Shown piece after piece: positions 12,246 through 23,394 of a stretch of DNA of 64,000 bases; position 1 is the stretch's first letter; every line of letters begins with the position of its first letter. A model generated the notes under the pieces. It worked only from the letters and a program-made list of their open reading frames with translations, was not told the DNA's origin and ran no database searches. This stretch comes from Aplectana chamaeleonis (Eukaryota; Nematoda; Chromadorea; Rhabditida; Cosmocercidae). The stretch covers positions 1,488,001-1,552,000 of the forward strand of contig JAPDOI010000121.1 of NCBI GenBank assembly GCA_029168955.1, written 5' to 3'. Both the position numbers and the translations under genes were made by a program.

Positions 12246-12511
12246 CTGGGTCAAATTCCGGTCACGCAATTGCGTCTCGACACGCTTTGCGGCCGCGCGC
12301 TTTTTGAGTCGGAAGAGTTCCCAGCGCCGCAGCTGCCGATCTGTTTGACTCTAGGTGGGTTTTAGAGACTGGAAACTAAACAAAATTGAAGAAAACTGTA
12401 TCAAAAGCCATATCGAGTCCGGCTTTTGGGCTGGAAACTCGATTGACTCGAGCGCGTTGCGGCCGCAAAGGCATGTCGAGACGCAATTGCGGACCGGAAT
12501 TTGAACCAGAT
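12246..12511. repeat. Inverted repeat pair, 65-bp arms
   Basis: The left arm 12246-12311 and right arm 12447-12511 are reverse complements with few changes, for example ATTCCGGTCACGCAATTGCG against CGCAATTGCGGACCGGAAT, and TTTGCGGCCGCG against GCGGCCGCAAAGG. Flanking bases extend the similarity outward. It lies inside the hAT-like element and may be a separate foldback. Confidence 0.65.
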
Positions 12512-13189
12512 AAGGCTTACAATACAGCGGCTGCTGCTGGCGTCCGGCTGAGAAGGCCCATAAGCTGGTTTCGGCGACAACACTCAAAGAAATTACAAAG
12601 CATTCCAAACATGCAAACAGTGTTACCCTCCTTTTTCTGTGCAGTGACACACCAGCCGCTTCTTTAGTTTTATGAGGTCCTTAAGTGGTAGTTCACTTAT
12701 GATCTCATTTTTGTCATGATAAGGACAACCGCTGTTTGAGATTTAGTGAGCGTCCCCATGACAAACCGACACCCCTGCTACTGCTACTTCTTTTGACTAA
12801 TGGAAGCAGTGGTGCGTTTTCAAGAAGGTTCCCGTGGCGAAACACGTGCATGGAAACGCAGCCACTGCCGCGTGGAGGCAATTTACAGTTATAACTCGTA
12901 GCCAAGGGAAGCGAATTTGTCCATGAAACGGCTATTTTTCCTACCAAAGCGTCGTGAAGGAACATTCTTCCGATTGGAACGCACCCCAGAATGATAAGTT
13001 TGTGTTTCCTGGATGCAGATTTTGATTAACTCTCATTTGCCATGATATATAAAGCCCGATTTAGATAAGGTTAGTGCGAATAATCAACTAAGCAGTTGAA
13101 ATGAGTTTCTTAGGGGAGGGGACGTGAGGAAAGAGGAGTCACACGCTGCTTTCATAAACGCACAAAATGATTACACATTGGTATGCCTG

Positions 13190-13530
13190 CGCCCACCCAC
13201 TTCGGTTCCACACACTTTCAACGGCGTTCTGCGCACTCCGACTTGGGTCCCTCACATTTCATACGGCGCTCGGCCCACGTGGGTCCCGCACACTTTCAAC
13301 GGCGTCCCGCGCGACCCTTCTTTTGGGTCCTGGGCACAGCTTTTTGAGGTGGTGCCCGACGCACTCCCACTCCTGGTTCCAACACATTTTCTGCAGGGCG
13401 TCCTGGCGCACTCCCACTCTGGAGATCTTGCACACTTTGTATGGTGTTTGGCGCGCGCCCACTTGGGTCCCTCACACTTTCTATGGCGTCTGGCGCACTC
13501 CCACTTGGGTCCGGCACACTATCTTTCGCT
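13190..13530. repeat. Degenerate minisatellite, about 42-45 bp unit
   Basis: Variants of 'acttgggtccctcacactttc' followed by 'tatggcgtctggcgcactccc' repeat roughly eight times. Both strands stay open for over 300 bp (13124-13588 plus, 13259-13517 minus), which is explained by the repeat period and base composition. The repeated peptide 'WVPHTFNGV' is not a known protein motif. Confidence 0.6.
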
Positions 13531-13589
13531 GATGCGGTACTGGCAGAAGCGGTTGTCCGCTAGTGCGAACCAGTTTTGCTCAAGATAAG

Positions 13590-14560
13590 AACAGTAAGGT
13601 TGCTCCAGCAAACGATTTACAGAGCACACATACTTAGGGCCAAATTGATAGCCGCCAGCTGGTTTGATGTTTTAAAAAACCTTATCGCGATCCGAGGTCA
13701 AGAGTACTAAGGCTTCTGAATAGTCATTTTGTTTCGAATTCTGAGTACACTTATCAAACTCGAATTTTTTTGGCATCCACATTTCGAATGACAAAATTCG
13801 CTAACTTCTTTTTCAAACTCGGACTTCCGGAACATATTCAGGGTCTCAATTTTTGGTTTCCCCTGAGCTTTGTCGATTTTTCTGAGGAGAATGATGTTCG
13901 AAAAGGTCGAGTGGGAGTCTGCAAGAAACACCAGCTTGTAAGACGATTAGCTTGGCACAAAGCTGCGTTGCGAGGTCCGGATTTCTCAAACTCAACTAAA
14001 ACGTCAATATACGGGGTGCTCCGAAAATGCTGACAGTAGCTCACTTCCATCAGCGCTCAGGTTGAGGCTTCAGACATGTGTGGAGAATGCGTTGAACTTG
14101 GCTCTTGCAAGTCGACCTCATTCCAAGCTCACTTCTGCAATTTCTTCCAAAGCAGCAAAAAGATAGTTCAAGCAGTATCTCTTCAAAAATTCATAAGATA
14201 CTGTGAACTTCAGAACTATCGAGGTTCTGGTACGCTTAGCTATGCAAAGCGGTTATTGATTAAGTGCAGCTTGATGAGATCGGGAAAGCTGATCTCTAGC
14301 CCTGGACAATTCATGGCTTGTCCACAGGAAATCGTTCCTTTGAAATATCATCGAGAAGAACCGAGGAGATTTTTGGGTCCAAGAGTAGGTATTTGATGCT
14401 GTTGGGACTTCTACCCCGACGGGTTGATACGAGATATGGCAAAATCGATCACCCACCCATAAACGTCATCAAGAATTCTGTAACAGAGAAAAAAACGACG
14501 TCTTTCACGGGTTTGAATGCTTTGGATTAAATGGGATAGTAATGCAATAGCATGCGTTGT
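13590..14560. other. No recognised gene inside the hAT-like element
   Basis: The frames at 13770-14033 (plus), 13707-13931 (minus) and 14076-14396 (plus) overlap one another and show no transposase or other domain that I recognise. This may be captured host DNA or decayed element interior. Confidence 0.35.
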
Positions 14561-14564
14561 CTTG

Positions 14565-14757
14565 AATAATCGTTTATTCGAATATATCTCGAAAAATATT
14601 CAGAATATTCAAAGAAGTGGATTATTCAGGTTTATTCGGAATAATCGAATATTCAAAGAAGTGGATTATTCAGTTTATTCGAATAATCGAATATTCCAAA
14701 GCAGTGGATTATTCGAATCATTCGTTTATTCGAATATTCAAGAAAAATTATTCAGTT
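14565..14757. repeat. ATTCGAATA subterminal repeats, right
   Basis: About four copies of 'aataatcgaatattcaaagaagtggattattcag', unit about 45 bp, inside the right end of the hAT-like element and matching its left-end array at 11733-11940. Confidence 0.7.
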
Positions 14758-14777
14758 CCAACACTCTTAGCAGGTCG

Positions 14778-15430
14778 CCGATGCACACTTCGCCCCAGAA
14801 CTCCGGGGGCTGGGCGACTCCGAACCAAGTCCGCGATATTGTCGGATTTGGAGGTTGTCGTAGTTGGTGATTTTTCTTCCGGCCAAAATGGTGCTTCCAG
14901 CGGGCGGAACAAGTGCGTAGTCCGGAGGGCGAGATCCAGGAATACGGCGGATGGGCAACCGTCTCTCTCCCAGCCGAGCGTCGCCAACTTCTGCTGGGTC
15001 TCCTTCGCCCACGTGGGGGCGCGCGTTGTCGTGCAGCAGGTGGACCGAGGCCCGTCGGGCACGCTTTTCTCGGATGGCGGCGGCTAGTTTCCCAGGGAGC
15101 TGATCAGGTGTAGATGCGAGGCGGATGACCGTCCTGCTGCTTGCGGGAGGCAGCTTATGAAATCTGCAGCTTATGCCGCTTGGTGTCCCATCAGCAGCAG
15201 AGCATGATCCTTCAGCGGGTGCATTGGATCAGTGTCTTTCGGCGTCAAAGTCGGCGAAACTCTTCTCCGCGCGGGATCTCAGACGGCACGGTGGCGGGCG
15301 ATCGTTGTCGTGAAGAGCCGACCCAGCTCATCCCCAGTGACCAGGTCCTCCGGTGCCCGTGTCGTTGCCCAGCAGCCACTCAGTAGTACACGAACGTACG
15401 GAATTCTGACCTTAGGTCCATTTTAGCTTG
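14778..15430 (-). pseudogene. Mariner transposase relic, catalytic part
   Basis: On the minus strand, jumping between frames, the mariner transposase order is visible. LVTGDE comes first (catalytic Asp codon 15330-15332), then HLLHDNARPH (second Asp codon 15028-15030), then AKETQQKLATLGWER. Next is a damaged PDLAPSDY-type motif (third Asp codon about 14920-14922), then ILAGRK, NYDNLQ and PEFW. The second-to-third Asp spacing is about 36 codons including indels, compatible with DD34D mariners. Multiple frameshifts and stops make it non-functional. The C-terminus continues at 11700 beyond the insertion, and the N-terminal region is deleted. Confidence 0.8.
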
Positions 15431-15596
15431 TGCACTGGTAGCTAGACGCGGCGAATGCGCGCCTTATACCCTAGCGTAGAGACTTTGGACAGCGCTTCTA
15501 GAAGATTCTTACACTTGCCTGATATTATAACACTTCTAAGGAAGAATTATAGAATTTTGAAAATTTTCCGGACAGGAGTTATTGGACGGCCTGGTA

Positions 15597-16940
15597 CCAT
15601 AAAATCGCCAGAAGAGCCGATCTTCATGCAGAATGTGACATGCTGTTTCCTTTATAAGAAGGCACTCAGAGTGCAGATCCTCCTACATTGTCCGGACAAA
15701 GCCCAAGACAATGGAAGGACAAAACACATGACAAAGTCTGAGATATGTATCCCAGGGTAGGAATAAAGTGACCGTCAATATTCAAATTCCGTACGGACAA
15801 AATTGTATGTAAAGAGTCTTCCTGCTGAATTATTCACAGAATTCGGGAGAGGATTACGAATTGAATCTCTGTGAAGCCATTCATCCTCAACAGCAAACAC
15901 ACACACACCTCTCACTTAACAGAAGTCATCGCAAGAGAGAGAAAAAAACATAAGTGCCCTTCACATTTGCTCAACATAAGAGCTCACTCATGACATATGC
16001 AATTTAGGTAAATCCCATATGCTTCCACTGACTGAAATTTTTTTATTCAAAGTTCCAAATCATCTATAGCGCGCATAAAATAATGCAGCCGACCCATTAC
16101 TCCGCATATTCCGGGGTAGTTTTATCGTAGAGATAGGTATGCACGCTTTTCCCACGTAGTCCACGTAGGGTGAAGAATCAGAGTCGTAGAATTTAGTCTA
16201 GTGGAATATGCGGAGGCTTACGCGGCGCTTAGTCGTCGCGGCCGCTGATTGGTGTCGCGAACGCCGCACGGGCCGGCGTATGTAGCGCGCACCCAATCCA
16301 TACTGCTAATCTAAACTTCACGAAACCACACGTCCATCCTGCAGCCACTGGTTAGAAAAACCCTTGAGAAATGAGTCATTTCTCCAATGAGTAGATATAA
16401 ACAGCGGAAAATATCGAGCTTGTTATCTAGGAAAAAGCTAGCTCAACTAGTATGAACGTTTAGGCATAGGAGGTTGCTGCTCCCGGAATTTGATCTCAAG
16501 CTCTATTTCCCGCTTGATGCACAAAAGTTTACATTGGCTTACTTGACTTAGTCTGCCGGATTTTTCCTGGCGCCCCCAAAATCAAGTTCATAAGATTACA
16601 TATTGTTGATAATTTAGTACCTTTCTGATCCAAATGTATTTACCTCCATGATAAGACTCATATCATTGCCGGCTGATCCAGGACATCTGGTACACTTGTC
16701 TCAGCTTTGTACGAGAGTGAAGCGGTTCCCGAGGCCAAAAATCAAGTAACACTGTATCCCCCCTCAAATATTAAGTACCGCAATAACCTAAGTGTCCGAA
16801 TTAATGATTTGAAGTCATCTATTATTTGATCTGTTATCGTGAGGCAGAGGCTTTCCTTTCTTGATGTTTGCTCAGTTTCAATTTCTGTTCATTGACCTGT
16901 GTTTTATACTTTGCGCTCCTTTAGGAGGTAATAATAGATC
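15597..16940. other. No gene; small inverted repeat
   Basis: ACTCCGCATATTCC (16100-16113) and GGAATATGCGGAG (16203-16215) are inverted 90 bp apart and may bound a short hairpin element. The rest, including the frame at 15455-15760, shows nothing I can name. From about 16850 a T-rich stretch and the hairpin CTCCTTTAGGAG lead into (AAAT)n, as in the LINE-like tail at 7800-7925. Confidence 0.4.
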
Positions 16941-16950
16941 AATAAATGAA

Positions 16951-17033
<83 letters not shown>

Positions 17034-17034
17034 C

Positions 17035-17067
<33 letters not shown>

Positions 17068-17084
17068 AAATAAATAAATAAATA
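16941..17084. repeat. (AAAT)n microsatellite
   Basis: About 35 units of AAAT/TAAA with two imperfect units ('aataactaaat', 'aataattaaat'). It directly follows a short hairpin and 'aataatagatc', so it probably grew from a retrotransposon tail. Confidence 0.95.
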
Positions 17085-17520
17085 TGGTGAGGTTTCTCAA
17101 CAACACAAGTCAGTTCAAAGTTTTAGTTGCTGCCGACTATGCCAGCAGCCGTAGGGGACCGGCGGCGATTCATGAAACCGGTGCTCAGCTAATCGCTGAA
17201 CCGTTATCACTCCAGTCGTTTCCTTACTATACTAACCTCGATTCTTGTCAGTGCCTCAAGTCTACCTTCAACTTACTTTATAAATTCCTGCCCGATATCT
17301 TCGCGACGATCTCGTGATCAATTTGTTGTTTTTTATGCGATATATGAGAATCTTGTATGTTTAGGAAATGTGAGAAAGCGGCTATAAAGGCGGTTGACAG
17401 AGATTGCGTGGAGATATGATATGCCTGTTTTCTTGGGGTCTCATAGAGGTGCTTTGTGGGGATAGGTTAGTATGTTAAGCACCATTTATGCAGGCTTTCT
17501 TATTTTGCATGTATATCCAT
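17085..17520. other. No gene seen
   Basis: The 77-codon frame at 17084-17317 starts at the edge of the microsatellite and has no recognisable domain. Nothing else was identified before the SL1 copy. Confidence 0.35.
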
Positions 17521-17522
17521 TC

Positions 17523-17544
17523 GGTTTAATTACCCAAGTTTGAG
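17523..17544 (+). other. Exact 22-nt SL1 spliced-leader sequence
   Basis: The segment starts GGTTTAATTACCC and ends AAGTTTGAG, identical to the nematode SL1 leader at all 22 positions. In a working SL RNA gene the leader is followed by a GT splice donor; here the next bases are AGTGTTGCGC. That favours the 5' end of a retroposed trans-spliced mRNA rather than an SL RNA gene. The following 135 bp up to the MITE at 17679 would be the transcript body; its first ATG opens only a 15-codon frame. Confidence 0.75.
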
Positions 17545-17678
17545 AGTGTTGCGCATAAATAATCGTGATGTTCGTGCTGACAAAAGGTAACCCGCGTGGC
17601 ACTATTACTAATTGAACTATCGGTGTGCTAATCATTTTATGGTGCATCGTCGTGGGTCTCCTTCCAATATGTAATGCC

Positions 17679-18208
17679 TTAAAAAGGCAGTGTTCACGAT
17701 AAATAATGTGTTTCAGTTTCCACTAGGAATGGGTAGTGGAGGGCACACAGTAACGTTGACGTCAGAAAGATTGCATGAAAACGAGCGCACAGGAAAAGTC
17801 AAACAAAGAGCCCGGGTTGCCATTTCGAGCTGCATAAATAAACCCCAAAAAGCATACAGCAATTGACACGCAAACTGCTGATCGAACAAATGAATCTCCC
17901 GAGATCGTTAGATAAGCGATGATTTCCGACTCACTGATTTACAAGATCTTCCCTTCATTCTCAACATTCTGTCTTTACCAGGTCAGCTCGCATACATCGG
18001 ATGCAAAAGACGGAAGTTTAAAGCCTCAGACAACTCGTCCACCACGTTTCTTAGCTCAATTTTTTGAGGAAATCCATAACTATTGCCCCCCAGAAGATCT
18101 TGTACGATTAAAAAGAGAGACATCATTGGAATCAGCATGGGGCCGCTTTTTCAAGATAGGCAAAAAAACAGAAGGAAAACGATTTTTTATCGTGAACACT
18201 GCCTTTAA
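17679..18208. mobile_element. MITE, GTTCACGAT family, copy 3
   Basis: Left end TTAAAAAGGCAGTGTTCACG (two extra A) and right end CGTGAACACTGCCTTTAA. The interior is a somewhat diverged version of the copies at 3865, 6392 and 53534 ('aagacggaagtttaaagcctcaga'). Confidence 0.72.
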
Positions 18209-18505
18209 GGATGTGTAAAAGAGAGTCCTGAGCTCAATGAATATTTTAAAAATTGGCTAAGGAGAGAATTGCCAAATTCCCCCCACAAAGCGATGGGAAG
18301 AATCCTCACGCGAGAGTCCGGAGAATCTCGTAAAGCACGCGTTTTATTGTACCGGAATTTTTGTATCGAGAACTCATTAGCACTCCGGGATCTATTACGG
18401 TGTAAAAACGAGAGAAGAGCTTTCGGACTTTTAACCAAGATTCTAATACACATTATTGACAGTTGTATGAAACCAAGAGAATTTTTGCTGACTTTCGCGA
18501 CTGTC

Positions 18506-20245
18506 CATCTCAGGAATTTCTGATAATGTTACATGCGAATTAGTGACTCTAAAACATGTTACCTGCAGACTTATTTTCATAACTTTAAAGTTACATGTGA
18601 CGTTCAAAAAAAGAAGTAAGTATATATTACACGGTAAAAGCAGAGTTGACTTTACACGTGACATAAAATACTGACGGGTAACTTAAATGTGTTATTTTAT
18701 CGCACATGTAACTTGTATCTCGGAGGCGGGGCTGTTTCCTAGAGAGGTATGCAGAGTATACTACGCACTCTTGAGGCAGACCTGGGACTAACAAGGAAGG
18801 TATACAAAGCGTAGGTCGGATCTGCCAAGCAAAACGACTGGTATGGTTAGTATCTCTTACTAGCTCAATAGTAAAAATGCGCAGTGATCCCGCCCTGAGC
18901 TGCAGGTTCAATAAAGTTATGACCATTGTTTTCGAACCTCTCGAAAAAGGCGTCAGACATTTTCTTTGGAGTTTCAAAAAATTTTCTCGGATTTAGCTCA
19001 AAACTTGTATGTAGGGGTAATCTAGGGTGGTGAACTACGAATCTGGAGCCTATTTGTCGATATTTTGAGGTTATACTGTAGGTTGACGGTACGTAATATG
19101 TCATTCCTAGGGGTCAAAACCCACATTAGTATTTTGAAAAATCTGACAAACGGACATTTAATTTCGTGTTCTCCACCCCCAAATAGCCCCTGTATACAAT
19201 TTTGAGGTAAAATCGTGGAAGATTTTGACCAAACTACCGTATACCCACCATAATCTGCCGTAATCTACAGAAAATCGATAGGCGGACTCCAGATTAGTGT
19301 TAAGCACTCCAAATACCCCTTCAGAGAATGATTTTTTGAGAGATATCTAACGCAGGAAAATCCGCAAATCTCGAAAGTAGCGTTTTTCCCTCGAAATCTT
19401 CCCCGGTTGGGGAAGCTTCGAACGAAATTAGCCGAAAACTTTTTGGGAAAAATCGACTACAATGAACCACAGATTCGTGATCAGCGCCCCAAAAAACCCC
19501 TGGGAGAATTTTAAGCCGAAATCTGGAACATTTTTTCTAAGATTTCAACGCTTTCCGAAAGCCCCTGCAAACGGTATAAATAATGGCGCCTAACCGAAAA
19601 TCCGTAAAAGTCCACAACGCTGTTAGTCTGGGCAAAGCATGGAAAATATGCCTTCACCCAAACTTTGCTAAAGGGGTAGTTTTGGGCGCTGAACACATTT
19701 ATGAGGTCCGTTTCCGGATTTCCCGAAGACTAATGCGCTTTTTGGAGGGTACAAAAAGCACAAAAATGACATTTTTAAGTCTAAAACTTCTTGGAACCTG
19801 CAGCTCGGGGCGGAATACCGCGCATTTTTACTATTGGGCTACAAGTGATACTAACGATACTAGTCGTTTTGGCAGATCCGACCTACGCTTTGTTCCCTCG
19901 TAAGATGCCGATAGCGTCTTCGGTTCAATTACCCGAGTTTGAAGTACTTCGGCCCGCACGCCGGCTGGAGACGCCGCTGCGCCCTCCGGGATGTTCGGCG
20001 AGCATGCCGCTTGTCGGTCTGCTGAACGCGAAGCGTGAGGGTGTCAAGTAACATGTAACAACGTGGCAACTTACTCGCAATGTTGTGTAATATTAGAGCA
20101 AGTTACATGCTACTTCAATCAAAAAACTTTTCAAGTTACACGTAACATCGCTTCAAGTTACTTGTGAATTTGGAGTAAGTTGCGTGAAGCCATTATGCAA
20201 CTTGCGTTAAACTCTCAGGCAACCTGTTCAGAAATTCCTGAGATG
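18506..20245. mobile_element. Large foldback element, 1.74 kb
   Basis: Terminal inverted repeats are CATCTCAGGAATTTCTGA on the left and its reverse complement on the right. Next come clusters of GTTACATGT-type repeats (18530-18720 and 20048-20220). Inside these, long arms pair: 18800-18925 with 19786-19900, sharing GCGCATTTTTACTATTG and CAGATCCGACCTACGCTTTG. The centre carries the dispersed 'gggttatttggggtgctga' repeat in both orientations. The right arm alone holds a 140-bp GC-rich insert with an SL1-like leader at 19922. Confidence 0.65.
19922..20047 (+). other. SL1-like leader plus GC-rich segment
   Basis: The first 22 nt match SL1 except at positions 5, 14 and 22, and are followed by GTACTT. 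The segment is absent from the opposite arm of the surrounding foldback. A small stem-loop GTTC-GGC-GAGC lies at 19993-20003. The same leader-GTACTT-stem order occurs on the minus strand at 36946-36967. It could be a decayed SL-RNA-like gene carried by the element, or a captured fragment. Chance similarity is unlikely but function is unproven. Confidence 0.45.
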
Positions 20246-23200
20246 TCGAGTTCCTGGCATGAAATTTTCTCGAACTCTGCAAAATTTTCTGTCACCTCTC
20301 TTCAGCAACAATGAAGCAAGCCATAGCAAGAGGAAATCACTTCCGCCCGATATTGTTAAATTTCCGTCTTTCACAGAGTAATTTTCTAGAAGAAGAGGAG
20401 CAGAATGAGAGCCCTTTTTACCTTACTTCAGTTGCTAATCAGGCGTGAGTAGGATGTACATAGGACCTACGAACAAAAAATTCACACTCTCTAAGCAAGG
20501 AACTATAAAAGGAAAATCATCACAGCTCCTCAAAATCCAGTTAATGACTGGTGCTCGGAAACGGCTGACTAGTATGCAGTCGGAGGATTTCGTTAGTGGC
20601 TAGAAACCTGAGACAAACACATCCGATTTCTCTCGTCAGGTATATGTAACACCCATTTCGACTTCGTTCCCGGAAATCCGGCAGAGTAGGGACTGCGGTA
20701 ACAGCTAGTTTACTTATGGAACTCAAGTGCAAGAACTACAAACCCTTACTTATTGAAATATACTCAATTTGGTGATGTGCAATGGTAAAGTAGTAGAAAA
20801 CCGATGACACAAACTTCGAAGTTTCCACAGCTGTGGGGTACACAGAACAGCACTTCAAACACAAATCCATGACTATGTTGAGTAATAAACCGGAGATTTC
20901 CGAATTCTGATGCCAGTTTCAAACAGAGAGCATAACCCATGCTGAAGCCTAGTTCTCGCATTTTCGGTCGACCGCAACCCTGAAGTAGACCTTGCTATAG
21001 TTAGGAGATTTTAGAAAACGGCTCATAAATGCATAACCCTTTCTGCGATTTCCCGGATAAAGACGCTGGTCGCTTGAGTTAAGTGTCATATATATTATGT
21101 GTGCAATTCTAGAGTGACGCGATAAATTCCAAGAATAGAGATAAGTTCTCATTGGTCGAACTGTACCTAGCTTATGCTCTACACAAATGATTCGTGAGTA
21201 AGGTTAACCTTTGATCAATAAATTATCGTTGATAGAAACCCATTTCAGGATACAACTTATCTTTTGATAGCATTGACGACTCCAGCAGCTGGGCCGCGAT
21301 GCGGCGCCTTTCCAAGAATTTAACCAGATGGATTCGAAACGCTCCTGCGGTGGCGCGGCGCGGTGCCGCATGATTGATATAGTTGAACTGCAGTTTGCCG
21401 CGCAGCCGCGCAGCGGAAGTATGAGCGACGCTCAGCGTATTGATACCGCGATGGTTCATCGCTGAGACTAAAGCATGGTGTTCCTATGAATGGGCATACG
21501 GCAGTGGTGGGGTTAATTCTTGTCGCAGAAATGTCGGAAATCGAGACAAAAAGACAAACCGCGGCAGCTCTCCGACAACGCACGCACAGATATTATTTTT
21601 TCAAATATTGTAAAATGCCGCTAGTAGGAGCTGGTCAGAATGCGCGCAGTAGCGCATTTTCGCGTCCTGAGCATTATTCTTTGATAACCCCTTCAAATTT
21701 ATATTTTTCGGATTTTAAAAATTCAGATCTGGGCCAAGAGTTGCATATTCAACGGTGTAGTGATTGATAGGGTTTGAGTTTCAACAAAAAGTTCGCTGCG
21801 AAGATTTTAGTGTGCCATACAGTATACAAATACAGTATGCGGCTGCATGGCGCTACTATGTTTAGAGTATAACGATGTGGAAATCACACTCCGAAATATT
21901 TTATTCTAATCTAAACCCTAGCAAGCGTCACATTGTTAGATAGCCATTCTCACTCAGCTCACTCAGATCCTGAACCTGTTTTCAGATCTTCAGAAAAAAC
22001 TTGTATTTGAAGGAAGAAATAAAAGAGGACGCTAAAGACAAGAAAACGCGTTCCCAAATGACTTTTGACCGAATCTGACGAGCGGTACTGTATTTAGAAT
22101 CTCAGATTCGAAGGTTATTGTCTCAAAGCTATTTTTTAATGTTAGTAGCTTTTGTTTTGAATTTGATGAGGTGTGCAAAACTGAAGGGGGCCAAGGTCTG
22201 GGTCCAGTAAGCAGACAGAAACGAAGACGTTTCGAGCACCGCCATAGAGCGTTTTTAGTCGACCATAACCTTACGGGCACAATGTTGCCACCTGAAACTC
22301 TGTGGTGATCCCCGTCACGTCCCATTGACTCAATGAATACAGAAAAAAATCAAAAAGTGGTTTTCTGAGCCATGGTGCCTTCAGAAGGGGAGCTAGTTCT
22401 TATGCTTTGATGCTTTCACTGCGGGACTACAAACATACAACTTTTTCTCAATACAAGCACATATGTAATCCAAGTTCTCAGGTAAAGTGTGTAGAAGAAA
22501 TGTACACACAATTTTGAGATAACAAAGATTGGAGTAAATACGTTTGTAATTTGAGTGGATCAATGGGCCTACCAGAGCAGAAATAGAGATTAATCAAATG
22601 TTTTTTTGCTTCCGGAACGCTGTCTATATTGTGCATTACTGGTGAACAAAGGCGAATAATCAATAGCATAATAAGGCAATACATATTAGATATGAATTAC
22701 ACATAATGGCTCAATCTGCTGGATAGAATAAGTACATATCCCTAGCTACTAATGTAAATTACCGACTTGAGATGATTGAAACAAAGCTTCATTTCGAGTT
22801 GTAGAAAACATCAGAAAGTCACGGAGACAAAGTTGTGTTCCGAAAGAGAAGAGAGTAAATCTAAAGTCGTTTTAGAAGCCGAGCAAAAAAAAACTCAGGA
22901 GATTTTGGCCCAAGTTCGAATAATAACATGAGTATATTGTTCTACTTCATCCTTTTTGTCCCATAATATTTTGGAAGTTCCAGTGATAAAAACCACACTT
23001 GGAAGTGCAACTGCCCGTTTAACATAAGTAACTTTGGTAAGATGTACTAACTGAAGCACACACTTCATATCCCCTCCCCATAATTTCAATAACCGAACAG
23101 TTGAAGAGGAAATATGTGGAGTGATCATCTTTCCTATGTGGTGTGAGGTGAGAGTAAAAAGCGGAAGTGAAAAGGGGCGAACAGACGCGCCGCCTCGCTT

Positions 23201-23394
23201 TCGTGAAAGCGATTCATTCGCAGCAACCCAACGAGTGTAACGTTACTTTACACCAGGTGGTAGGGTCTAGAGAAGCATGCAGGTTTCCACAAGCCTACTT
23301 CCCAAAGCGATTCTGGAGTGATTGAAGGGTTTCCCATCAATGAAGCGGTATAGCTATCGGGATGACCATGCACACGCTACTGGCCTAGCCGAAC
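20246..23394. other. No identified gene
   Basis: Short frames occur on both strands but none has a domain I recognise. The minus-strand frames at 22895-23128 and 22478-22684 read like protein in composition but cannot be assigned or linked by splice sites with confidence. The GC-rich segment 21290-21450 may be an undefined element. 22065-22110 shares wording with 1725-1780. Confidence 0.3.

Larger units (their letters stand above)
11709..14769. mobile_element. hAT-like non-autonomous element in the mariner
   Basis: The left end is TAGAGTGTTTG and the right end, read inward, is TAAGAGTGTTGGAAC. Both ends are followed inward by arrays of ATTCGAATA-type repeats (about 11733-11940 and 14565-14757). 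The perfect 8-bp duplication GCAGGTCG flanks it. Inside lie an inverted-repeat pair (12246-12511) and a minisatellite (13190-13530). None of the frames inside (12351-12667, 13707-14530) resembles a hAT transposase, so it is non-autonomous or has carried in unrelated DNA. Confidence 0.7.
11570..15594 (-). mobile_element. Mariner element, interrupted by a later insertion
   Basis: The terminal inverted repeats are CCAGGTTGTCCAATAATTTT at 11570 and, on the other strand at 15594, CCAGGCCGTCCAATAACTCC (15 of 20 identical). Each is flanked by TA (11568-11569 and 15595-15596), the Tc1/mariner target. Without the 3,061-bp insert and its 8-bp duplication the element is about 956 bp, shorter than the usual 1.3 kb; the missing part is the N-terminal DNA-binding region. 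The transposase reads on the minus strand and is decayed. Confidence 0.8.

Noticed and set aside
14757..15426. Several plus-strand frames of 60-156 codons
   Set aside because: They are the antisense shadow of the minus-strand mariner transposase relic, which has the conserved motifs.
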